From Silurus meridionalis (taxonomy: Eukaryota > Chordata > Actinopteri > Siluriformes > Siluridae): DNA of 64,000 bases. The DNA lies in contig NC_060896.1 in the NCBI RefSeq assembly GCF_014805685.1, positions 6,765,389 through 6,829,388 on the forward strand. The letters are read 5' to 3'. The first letter of the stretch is position 1, and each line of letters begins with the position of its first letter. The notes below the pieces were generated by a model, which worked only from the letters and a program-made list of their open reading frames with translations, did not search any database and was not told where the DNA came from. The position numbers and the translations under genes were made by a program. Shown one piece after another: positions 1 through 9,392 of this stretch.

Positions 1-28
<28 letters not shown>
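1..28. repeat. (GT)n microsatellite cut by the window edge
   Basis: Uninterrupted GT units run from the first base to about 28; the true length is unknown because the array enters from outside the window. Confidence 0.95.
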
Positions 29-32
<4 letters not shown>

Positions 33-186
33 CCTTTGCTCTAGGGTTCTGAGGAGATATGAGGGGTGTGAGGAGCCAGGGCTTTAACCCTCCTTCACAC
101 ACAGATACAGGTGTGTTTGAGAAATGGCAACAAGTGATAGAAATGAAGTGTTAAGTAAAGATAGTTTTTTTTTTTTGTTCTCTTAC

Positions 187-390
187 CTCAAGGTATGGTA
201 TGGGAGTGACAGTGGGAAGCGGATAATCTTTCAGAGTGCGCTGTTCATCCAGGAACTTGCCCGCTTTGCCGTTGTACGCGGGCTGAAATAGGCCGTAGTT
301 CAGCACGTCTTTCAGGCTCTGGTTCAAGGAGCAGAGAATGCGCTGTTTAGACAGCCAGATGGGTGACTCCACGTTAAACTTCATGCATTT
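187..390 (-). CDS. shank3: SHANK scaffold protein, coding exon 2 (SPN domain), probably SHANK3
   Basis: This is an internal coding exon of 204 bp, 68 codons, phase 0 at both ends. On the minus strand a pyrimidine-rich stretch ends in AG at 391-392, and a GTAAGA donor follows at 181-186. The peptide starts K-C-M-K-F-N and contains SKQRILCSLNQSLKDVLNYG, then AGKFLDE, and ends TPIPYLE. This is the SPN (Shank/ProSAP N-terminal) ubiquitin-like domain, which in the family binds active Rap1/Ras GTPases and packs against the ankyrin repeats in the postsynaptic density. AGKFLDE and TP(I/L)PYLE resemble SHANK3 more than my recollection of SHANK1 or SHANK2. With exon 1 the numbering puts K at 22 and L at 68, both functionally known positions in SHANK3. 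The next exon (ankyrin repeats) lies left of the window. SHANK family assignment is nearly certain; the paralogue (SHANK3, and 3a versus 3b) is less so. Confidence 0.93.
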
Positions 391-392
391 CT

Positions 393-3063
393 ACAGGAAC
401 ACAAAAAAGATATACAAATCAATTCACATTTGGGAATAGAAGTGTGTATTTTCCATATATTCACACAGTAACGGGAAACATGGAATGTTGCAAAATCACT
501 GTTTCAAGAAACAAAGCAATTATCGATTCCTTTGTCAAGCAAGTTTATCATTTGATTGCAAAAACAGCCAAATGTAAGATTTTCCTTTGTTTTCTAGAAA
601 AGATAATCAAATGTACCCTGACAATGGGGGCTCTTACGCAAGTTCTAAAGGGCCACGCATTATAATATTTTTTCGTTCTTGTTTTCTCGTGTTCTCAACA
701 TAACAAAAGTTTTTTCTCATCATGACGATGCCACAAATGCTTATTGTTATTATCCAGGATGCTGCATCTATAACATTCCATGTGATCGGTACTTAATTTT
801 TCTTTGTATTCAGCATGTTCTTGAGGCAGCATCATGGATAATGACCATAACATAACATCATTTTTGGCAGCCACAAATTACTTAGGTGCTGCCACAAGAA
901 CATGCTATTATGGCAAAATTAAGTTGTGATCATGAGAAAACAAGAAAGAAACAATATATTATAATGCATAGCTTCTTAGTTCTATTGTAATGCTCTCCAT
1001 TTAGCAAATAAGCATATACAATTTTAATACAATTCAATACAATGTACATGATTTGAAATAAACAAATTGGTCATGGTCTATACTTGTAGGCTATTTGTTT
1101 TGTTATTTTGTTACCTCTATGCCCTTAGAGAAAATAAGCTTTTTAATTAATTCACAAATTCTTACAATAAAAAGCAATTTGCAAGACAGATTGTAAACAA
1201 CTTAACCAAAGTGCAAAACATTTATGGAAATCTATCTAATGTGACTGAGTTAGCGAGCTATGTTGTAAACCAGTGATGTCTTCCTGAAATCGGAAAAATT
1301 GGCTTACAGTAAGTCACTTAAGAATATTTTACCTGATTTATTTCAGACTTAGTTTATGCACATACCAGAACAATCAAATCGCATCACATCACAATTTACT
1401 ATACAGTTTATTATACTGTAAATGTAGGACACTTCAGTGCTGATTGAAGTCAAAATTAACGCATTAAATAATTATAAAAATCATTTGTGATAGTTTCACA
1501 CTATTTAAAAAAAAATAATAAAAAAAAAACATTATAGAAAGTTTATGTAAACTCCACTATGATCATTGTTTCCTTTAAAAAGTGAAAAAAGTGTTTTTTC
1601 CCATGCTTAAACAACATTGAAATGGAATTAGAGATGGGAATTCTGTTGAAACCTGGCAACCTTTACTATGAGCTTCCACTCGCTGTTCTTTAAAGCTAAA
1701 TATTAAAGTAGGCTAAAGGTTTCTGGCAAGCTTTCTCAAATAAAAGCAGTTTCATTGCAGCTTTCAGGTAAAAGCTAACAACTAAATGTACTACAGGTGT
1801 GCACTTGAGGGGGTCACCTTCAGTGATGGGAAAGGTACAGTTTATTACCCTTATTTCTTGATACAAAAAAAAAAATCAACGTTCTTAGGTGATTTGTAGA
1901 CATTTTAGAGACGTGATAATATGTCAGAAACGTAACTACACAACATAAAAGGCTCTACTGAAATAGGAAGTATGAATAAAATGGCTGTGATTTATTTATT
2001 TCTAAAATCTAAATGATGCAGATGCACATACTGTAAAAAGTGCACTACATTCTTCACCTTGACTTCATAAGCATCGCTTTATTTTAAATTTTATGCGCAC
2101 AAATACAATTACAAATCTGTAACAATTAAATCCTTCATTTACATATTAACTGAACTGCATTTACCCCCTGAGGGATTCTCTACTTCACTGCATGTTCATG
2201 ACACACATTTTTATTTTGACTTAATAGATTTACTGACATTTTTCGTTCATGACATATGGCATGAGAGCTCATTAAACATGTTTGAATTGATTGTAATTTC
2301 ACTTGAAAATGTCAAGAAATGTCAATAACCTAAAAAAAAAATAATTCAGAAATAATATTTCTGAATTGGTTATTTCACAAGTAGGATTGATATTACAACC
2401 ACAGTAATTTACACTGCTGAAGCAAACTATTTACTCTGCAACTGTGTTTTCTTCTCCCATGTTTAGGACCCAAATTAAACAACATTTATCAACACTATGC
2501 TGAATAAAATGCTAAAAGTAACAAAGTGGAAAAATTCAGTGGGCAAAAATGGCTTCATTTTCCAGATGGCCGTGCCCTGTACACTAACTAAATAGTACAG
2601 ATAAGCCATCCTTTAGAAACTAATCACAGACTGATGAGACAATATAAAGCTCAAAAGCACTAAAATATGGCTATTATCCCTCATCACTGGCTCTTGAAAC
2701 AAATCCAAGGATATTTCTCTCACCCTGGCCGTGTTCGTTTAGAAATTCCTGGAAAGCATCATCCACAACACAGCACATATCATAAGGGGAGACACATCAG
2801 CACAGAAAATCTCACTCCTAATTCAGACCTGTCAAAATCTTTGGTGACTAAGTGCAACAGTGCCAAATGCCCTGCTCCAAAATTATTCCCTCTGAATGAT
2901 GTTTTAGCAGCTGCCTGAATTATTTGTTTCTAACAGTAAACATTTGATTTCCATTCAATCCTATACTACATTTTTCTCTCATCACTAATCGCCATTTCCT
3001 GTATCGCTGCTTTCGCAAAAATTAACCATTTTGCTACTGAAAAAGAGACACTGGAATTTAAAA
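393..3063. other. AT-rich intronic sequence, no gene
   Basis: Unique-looking AT-rich DNA with short homopolymer A/T runs. Small ORFs here (444-665, 2667-2918) have no recognisable motif. An imperfect inverted pair (GCTTATTGTTATTATCC near 739, CATGTTCTTGAGGCAGC near 813 and its reverse near 890) hints at an old MITE, but I could not assign it. Confidence 0.6.
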
Positions 3064-3066
3064 GAT

Positions 3067-3109
<43 letters not shown>

Positions 3110-3164
3110 GATAGATAGATAGATAGATAGATAGATGGATAGATGGATAGATGGATGGATAGGT

Positions 3165-3262
<98 letters not shown>

Positions 3263-3313
3263 GGAAAAGTAAATAGACAGATGGATGAACAGATGGATGA
3301 ACAGATGGACAGT

Positions 3314-3400
<87 letters not shown>

Positions 3401-3440
3401 TAATAGTAATAGTAAATAGACAGACAGACAGACAGACAGA
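3064..3440. repeat. (GATA)n/(GACA)n compound tetranucleotide array
   Basis: Blocks of GATA alternate with a GACA block (about 3173-3215), more GATA, GGAT/GAAC variants (3270-3310), a long pure GATA run (3313-3400) and a terminal GACA block. The composition is that of Bkm-type GATA/GACA simple repeats. The open frame through it (2985-3524, minus) encodes only YLSI/CLSV repeats and is not a gene. Confidence 0.95.
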
Positions 3441-4584
3441 GGGCAATTCAGAATGATTTACATTATAAATGCAACATAAGAAACATGGATATATAAATAA
3501 ACAGTATAAAGTGGAAATAGACACAGTGTATGAGTTTAATGTTAAATAAAAGCTATATTTATGTAGCTATATTTCTACATCAGCCACTTACACGCATTAA
3601 GCAATTCAACGTTTGAGTTTAGTTTACAAATATAAAAGGGCCCAGAGCACAATCACTTCAGATGATTTCTGCTGATGCTGGTTAAGTTAATAATTGGTTC
3701 GAGCACACTTGACAAGGCAATTACACCTGCCATGTATACTTTAATTACCTTTATAGTTTATATTTCTGCTTTACTGCTACTAAGTATAAAACACCCAAAT
3801 AAAATAAATGTGAATTTACCCTGTTCATGTAGTAAAAATAAAGAGTAGACAGTTACCAAATAAACAGGGTCGTCTCAGTGTTTAGTTGCATTTGTTTAAA
3901 TCTCTGAATATTGAAACAGTCCCTGCACTGCAGTCCTGTACTTTTGTACAGTGTATTTCTAGTGAAGGTCTGAACACATTCAGCCCTAACAAAGATAGAT
4001 TGAGAAATTGATGCGTGACTGAAAAAAGGACCCACCCACTGAAATGCACTAAGCACACACACTGACTAAACTGCTTCAGCTTCAATTCCATCATTTACTC
4101 TCAGAGGCGTTTGTATAAGTGCTGCACTGAGATGTCTTGTGTATGCCTCTCTGCTGTATTTGTTGCACTTTTGATGAATTAAATAGACGTGCATTCAAAT
4201 TATTTCTCAGACTCTTGCAAAGATGAAAAGCTCCACATTTCAATGATCTGTCATATGTTCAACATGCAAACTCTAACACTGCCACACAAAACACAGGATC
4301 ACTGTGTCAGTATTCACTTCTTGTGCATCACTGCAGGAGTTCTTTGCTGTCTTTCCTGTGAGAGACGCAATCAGCTGTACATCAGAGAATGCAAGAGGAG
4401 ACCAAGAGGGTTTTGAAATGTACTGCAGCATGTTTCTCTACAAGACATTCTCTGTGTTACAGTTTTCATGATGGTGGTGGTGGAGGGTGCTGTATAACTC
4501 GCAATTTAGCTGTTCAATTGCACAGTGTATTTAACTTGCTTATGTGGCATTACTGGCTTTCCTGAACTTTAATGGCTGGTGTAC
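3441..4584. other. Intronic sequence without a recognisable element
   Basis: Moderately AT-rich unique sequence. The overlapping small ORFs at 3853-4094 and 4189-4416 carry no motif I recognise. Confidence 0.5.
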
Positions 4585-5075
4585 TTCTGCATATCAGTAT
4601 TAGAATCAGAGTCATCTTTATTGCCAAGTATAATGGGTTGTAAGTTCAAGGAATTTGTCATGGTGTGCTGGTGCTATAAAAATATGAAACCCTTAAAAAC
4701 ATTTCATCAAATAATAAATAAAGATAAAGACATTAACTATACAGCTTGTGCAGGTTATGTACAATCTTCTTCTTCTTCTTCTTGCCACAGCGGATCATCC
4801 GTCTTCATACCCCCTGTCCTCTACATCTTCCTCTTTTATGCCAACTACCTGCATGTCTTCCCTCACCACATCCATAAACCTCCTTCTTGGTCTTCCTCTT
4901 TTCCTCCTTCCTGATGGCTCCATCCTCATCATTCTTCTACTGATATACCCCATGTCCCTCCTCTGCACATGTCCAAATCATTGCAGGATATGTACAATGA
5001 GAGTGCAAATAATAATGTGAGTTTCCCAGATAAGTCCAAGGTGCAGGGTTGCAATATTGTGGTCCTTCTTGACTG
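4585..5075 (-). mobile_element. Rex1/CR1-like LINE 3' tail, split by a second LINE
   Basis: From 4588 the plus strand reads AGAATCAGAGTCATCTTTAT then TGCCAAGTATAATGGG and AAGGAATTTGTC. This is the reverse complement of the common fish LINE 3' end that finishes in (GATTCT)-type repeats. A second copy lies at 14589-14705. The tail is interrupted by a separate insertion at 4766-4981. The clade (Rex1/Babar-like) is from memory and less certain than the LINE-tail call. Confidence 0.55.
4766..4981 (-). mobile_element. 5'-truncated non-LTR retrotransposon insertion with 17-bp TSD
   Basis: This 216-bp insertion is flanked by TGCAGGTTATGTACAAT (4749-4765) and TGCAGGATATGTACAAT (4982-4998), a 17-bp target-site duplication with one mismatch. 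On the minus strand it encodes a frame with GHVQRRDMGYISRRM, GRRKRGRPRRRFMDVV and then a DPLWQ-like end in another frame, the C-terminal tail of a LINE polyprotein. It ends GATGATCCGCTGTGGCAA followed by (GAA)n, read on minus. The 3' tail, 5' truncation and duplication are the signature of target-primed reverse transcription. The same GATGATCCGCTGTGGCAA motif ends the SINE at 35703-35920. Confidence 0.85.
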
Positions 5076-5294
5076 TGTTAATGTAAGGGTGTTTTCACAT
5101 ATAGTTTGTTTTAAAAGAACCAAACCCAGTTCACTTAAAGTGAACCAGAAAGTGATCTAAGCAAATGTGACCTCAGTCCCTTTCGTGTTCACAATATAAA
5201 AGACATAAAAGAGAACCCAGTTCTCTTTTTGGTCCTCTTTAGTATTGAAGTGATCTCAGACCCTTTCGTGTTCACAACTCAACCTCATAAGAAC

Positions 5295-5531
5295 TCAGAA
5301 CACAGAATTCTGTGAAATTTCTGTGTACTTCTGTCGTAGTTTTTTTACTTTTGCGCGACATTGTAGTGCTGTTCTGCTGTAGCCCCTTTCCTTCAGTTTT
5401 TTAGAAAACAGAAGAAATACTTTTATGTTTTTATGTATTGTGAATAGTTGGCATTTAATGCCATCCTCTTTCCAAATATCAATAAGTGCACAGCTCTCTT
5501 CATAAGACCACACGACTCCGCGACCTGCCAT
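5295..5531 (-). pseudogene. Myb/SANT-like DNA-binding protein fragment of a Harbinger transposon
   Basis: A 78-residue minus-strand frame starting MAGRGVVWSYEESCALIDIW. It shows the spaced pattern of the Myb/SANT-like (trihelix) domain: a conserved W-S-x-E-E-x-x-x-L-I-D-I-W helix, an N-K/V-F middle helix, LKERGYSRTALQCRAK and LRQKY at the end. In Harbinger elements this second gene brings the transposase to DNA. Only the domain-bearing N-terminal part is left, and no transposase is present. Being inside the element's TIRs, it belongs to the transposon and not to a host gene. Confidence 0.75.
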
Positions 5532-5682
5532 GTCAAAAAGTTTTGTGTTTCAGCAGTGACGGAACACGGCTGCAGGTATGGCAAGCCTCCAGGGACATTT
5601 GGCGAAACGAAATGCAAAGCGGACCGGGACCACATTGCTTTCACATGTCACAAACAAATCGAACCACAAACGGACCCACAAA

Positions 5683-5728
5683 CGAACCGTACTCAGACCA
5701 CCTCCGGAGGTGGTCTGAGTACGGTTCG
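5683..5728. repeat. Perfect 46-bp palindrome inside the Harbinger element
   Basis: The two 23-base arms meet at CCTCCGGAGG (5701-5710) and match without mismatch or loop from CGAACCGTACTCAGACC outward. It could extrude as a cruciform or mark a fold-back junction created when the element lost its middle. Confidence 0.95.
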
Positions 5729-6057
5729 CTTCTGGGTCCTTTTAAGGGGTCTGAGATCACTTGGTTTGTTCACATATACACACTGAACCGCTCCGAGAGC
5801 GTTTGGAGGGCTCAAACGAACTAGGTGTGAAAACACCCTAACACATATGAAATGAACAGTGTGGGGTTTACATTACTGTACATTACTGTTAGTCAGAGAT
5901 TATAGTGGGTCCTTGGTATTATTGATGAGGTTGGTTGCGACCTCATCATTGTGATATCCAGTGATCTCTCGATCGCAACGGAAGTGTTTCAAAATCTTGA
6001 TTGCGGAAATGTTGTGTTATAGTTTAATTTGACAGCTGCTAATTGTTTAGAAACCGA

Positions 6058-6157
6058 ATTGATCAGGCTAATGAATGTTTCTTTAGAACTGTTTTGGCAG
6101 CAAAAAAGGACCAACACAATATTAGGCAGGTGGTCATAAAGTAATGCCTGATCGGTG
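6058..6157 (+). mobile_element. Very short Tc1-like deletion derivative, family A
   Basis: The right end reads ACACAATATTAGGCAGGTGG then TGCCTGATCGGTG before a TA, the end of a common fish Tc1-like family; the same end recurs at 54585-54630. A degenerate reverse end (TTGATCAGGCTAATG) lies at about 6058, so the whole remnant is only about 100 bp. Confidence 0.7.
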
Positions 6158-6262
6158 TATATTTCTTTTATACAATAACCACAGATTTTATTAAATAAAT
6201 TTAGAATTTATAAATGAAACCATCATTATGTTAATATACATGTATTTGAGGTAATAAATAAT

Positions 6263-6338
<76 letters not shown>

Positions 6339-6341
6339 AAA
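6263..6341. repeat. (GAAA)n microsatellite
   Basis: About 19 uninterrupted AAGA/GAAA units. Confidence 0.97.
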
Positions 6342-6871
6342 ACTATTTTATCAAAGGGAGAGGCAGAGTTCTTTCAATTTGGACTGTACAAGTGCTCACA
6401 TGTTTCTATAACTTTCTCTACATCTCCGTTTCTATCCACTCCACACCGGACCTGACTTCCCTATACAATAAAGCCCTTACTCTCAGCAGAAAACAACTTC
6501 TCATCAAACTCTTCAAAATCACTTCCATACTCACACACTGCAGCTTCCATGCGGTTTCTATATCGAAATGAAGTGTGTGTGTGACCTGCTATGAGCTTCC
6601 CTTTTCCTGTTCATCAATAATGAATTAGTCCAGTCTGCACCAGTGCTTATTAAACACATACAGGCATACTCCAGCAGAAAGCTGTACTGATCAAAAGAAA
6701 ATCCAACAAGCCGCAGAGAGCGATTGAGATTGAGATAAAAGTGAGTGTGTGTACAACAGTGACACAAGGAAAGACAGAAAGAGAGTACTCAAATTCATTA
6801 CAGAATCTCTATATGTCTTAAAGGAAATACATCAAATGCAGCTTTGAACTCCTGTTACTTTACCAGAGAGA

Positions 6872-6926
<55 letters not shown>

Positions 6927-7063
6927 ATGAACAAGACAACAAGACAAAGATGTGAAGTGGGACAGAATTTCTATCTGTGTATTATATAATTACATTACAC
7001 AAATAACAACAGCTTTTCCCATAGCACATGTCTTTAAAATGTTGGATGGCACACAGAAACACA

Positions 7064-7102
<39 letters not shown>

Positions 7103-8055
7103 CTCCTTTAGCTCGCACAGACTCTGCTAATGTGCTGAATAAGATGTGATAATGCAGGGATCAGTAGGGAATGAAGTGTGATGAGAGCACTGTTTACATC
7201 TGTATACGTCTGTTTGGTACTACACCAAAGCTTCTTCCTGGGATCAGCGTTTTATAAGATATTTCTGTGTTAGTTTGGTCTGCCACACTCAGCAGGAATA
7301 TTAACAGGGAAAAGCAGCTCAATCACTTTTATTTATTACTTTTTATTATTTAGAAACTTTTATTTCCATGCTCATCAAATCACTGCACCACTCACTAATG
7401 TTCAGTTTGTCTTTAAAAAAGTATTACTGTACATACTCCGAGTGGATTGTTAGCCATCTGCAGAATGGATGATTATTCTCTATGGAAAGTGAATGGGTTT
7501 GATATTAATGCTGTGGTTGAGCAGGGGTTTATTCCTCTTCTAATACGGCATGCAGTAAAAGCGAATTTAGTTAACAGCAAACCGGCAAACCAATGCTAAA
7601 AAAACCTAGTGAAAGGCTAAGTGACAGTCAGGCAAATGGAACAGACTAGAACTAGCAGTGTTGGGTAAACTATGCTACATTACTAAGCCAATATGTTGGA
7701 ATGCAATATGGCAATGCACAAGCAGTTTTTGTTTTAAAAAATAAAACGATGCAGTAGTTATAAATGGTGCTTACAGCAGCTACTGTACATTGATGCTACA
7801 ATTTTATAGATATATCAGTGTTCATATTGGTATTAAAATCACTAGCGTCACAGTACTGGGAACATTAAACCAGTCTCACTTAGCCATTTAGCTAATTTTA
7901 GACAAGCTCCCCAAGATCAGAATCAGATTTAATTAATTGAGGAAGCCAAATACTCCTACGGCCATGAAAATCTAATAAACTTAGCAGACCTAGCAATTTA
8001 AACTAAATTCATGGGTAAGTGGTATCCAGAGTTCCTAAACTAAAACAGATATCTA
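6342..8055. other. Intronic sequence with two microsatellites, otherwise nothing recognised
   Basis: Contains (CT)n at 6874-6923 and (AC)n at 7065-7101. ORFs at 6558-6767 and 6952-7149 are frame shadows of unique or CA-repeat DNA and have no protein motif. Confidence 0.6.
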
Positions 8056-8512
8056 CAGGTGGTCCTCTACTTACGATGGAGATACGTTACGACGACTCCA
8101 TCGTAAGTCAAAAATATCGTGAAGACGAAGATGGTGCTACGACTGTGACAGTCTTTCCTGCTTCATGCTGATTTATCAGGTTTTTTTCCTGCTCTAAACA
8201 GATAGCTTTCCTCTTTTTTTTTCACTACAAGCAGGAGACATATCTGGGCGTTCGGAAGACATGCTTTTATCACTAAAATTGCTGTTTAAAACCATTTGAA
8301 ACAGAAGAAAATACACACTGAGAAACTTCACTCCGTAAACCGTGAGCGAGAGATACGCTCATCCCAGCTGCACATCACACGTATCGTACATCGTACGCTG
8401 CTGCCTGTGCCTGTTGTGCAAAATTGTACATATTTCTACAATTTTGTCGTATCGCTATCGTCATAAGATTGAAAACTTGTTAATCGAACCATCGTCACTC
8501 GGGGACCATCTG
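8056..8512. mobile_element. Tigger/pogo-like MITE, full length (457 bp)
   Basis: The left end is TA|CAGGTGGTCCTCTACTTACG (8056) and the right end is CTCGGGGACCATCTG|TA (8512). The inverted repeats start CAG, are flanked by TA, and are followed by subterminal TTACGATGG/ACCATCGT motifs. The interior has no transposase frame. Related copies lie at 13896, 35270-35554, 10986-11012 (end only) and 63860. Superfamily placement rests on the CAG terminus and TA target only. Confidence 0.75.
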
Positions 8513-8520
8513 TATACAGT

Positions 8521-8970
8521 ATACACACTATATGGAAAGAAGTACTGTATTTAGACACTGGACTTTTCCAGCCATATTGGGTTCTTTCACAAACTGTTAC
8601 CAAAAAGTTGGAGGTACACGACTGTTGGATGTCTTTGGATTTTACTGCATTAAAATTTTCCTGCACTTGAACTAGGAGACGCAAACCTGTTCCAGCAGGA
8701 CAATGCCCCTGTGCACAAAGCCAGCTCCATACTTTACATGGGTTATCGTGAAAGATCTTTATCAGCCAGCTATAGAGCTCTGACCTCAACCTTAATGAAC
8801 ACTTTTGGGAAAAATTGAAATGCTGACTGCACCTCAGGCCTCCACACCTCACCTACACCAGTACCTGACTTTATTAATGCCTTTTTGGCTGAATGAGCAC
8901 AAATCTCCATAAGCACATGTAAGAAATCTAGTGGCACATCTTCCCAGAAGAGTGGAGGTTAAATATAACA
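8521..8970 (+). mobile_element. Tc1-like transposase relic, family B (plus copy)
   Basis: Begins near ACACTATATGGA (about 8527). Broken frames encode LFQQDNAPVHKASSI followed by remnants of the LNPIEHLW-type region and LAE-AQI, the second and third catalytic regions of a Tc1-like transposase. Stop codons and indels make it non-functional. Its 3' half pairs with the inverted copy at 9080-9218. Other relics of the family: 26708-27096 and 55091-55546. Confidence 0.75.
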
Positions 8971-9079
8971 GCAAATGGAGACTAAATGTGGAATGGGATG
9001 TTTAAAAATCACATACAAATCTTATGGTCTGCTGTCTAGGATCAATGTTTGTCTATACAGTCAGACCTCGATTTATATT

Positions 9080-9218
9080 TTTGCTCATTCAGCCACAAAG
9101 GCATTAATAAAGTCAGGTACTGGTGTAGGTAAGGTGTGGAGGCCTGGGGTGCAGTCAGCATTCCAATTCTTCCCAAAGGTGTTCATTAAGGTGGAGGTCA
9201 GAGCGCTATAGCTGGCTA
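9080..9218 (-). mobile_element. Tc1-like relic, family B (inverted partial copy)
   Basis: GCTCATTCAGCCACAAAGGC to GAGGTCAGAGCGCTATAGCT is the reverse complement of about 8770-8906 in the neighbouring plus copy with few mismatches. Together they form a hairpin with arms of about 135 bp and a loop of about 175 bp. Confidence 0.8.
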
Positions 9219-9392
9219 TATAACGTAAATTGAAAATAAATATAATATTTTATTTATGTTATTTGTACTATGTACAAATCTTTTTAAATGTGTTTACAGT
9301 GCCTCTTTATGTCTGCGTCAGAACACATCATAGAGTAGTAACTCTTCTTGACTTACGACATGATGGACTTAGGACTGGTTCTTTGGTACCTA

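Larger units (their letters stand above)
5087..5838 (-). mobile_element. PIF/Harbinger deletion derivative (752 bp)
   Basis: Terminal inverted repeats GGGTGTTTTCACA (5087) and TGTGAAAACACCC (ending 5838) are flanked by a TAA duplication on each side (5084-5086, 5839-5841), the 3-bp TWA signature of PIF/Harbinger. Inside, on minus, is a trihelix/Myb-like coding fragment (separate entry). No DDE nuclease remains, so this is a non-autonomous derivative. It also carries subterminal repeats (AGTGATCTCAGACCC-like at both ends) and a perfect 46-bp palindrome at 5683-5728. Confidence 0.88.

Noticed and set aside
2985..3524. 179-residue minus ORF rich in YLSI/CLSV
   Set aside because: Pure translation of the GATA/GACA array; no unique protein sequence.
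6263..6341. CRISPR-like or satellite array
   Set aside because: Tandem repeats in the window are simple microsatellites without spaced repeats or cas genes; the organism is a fish.
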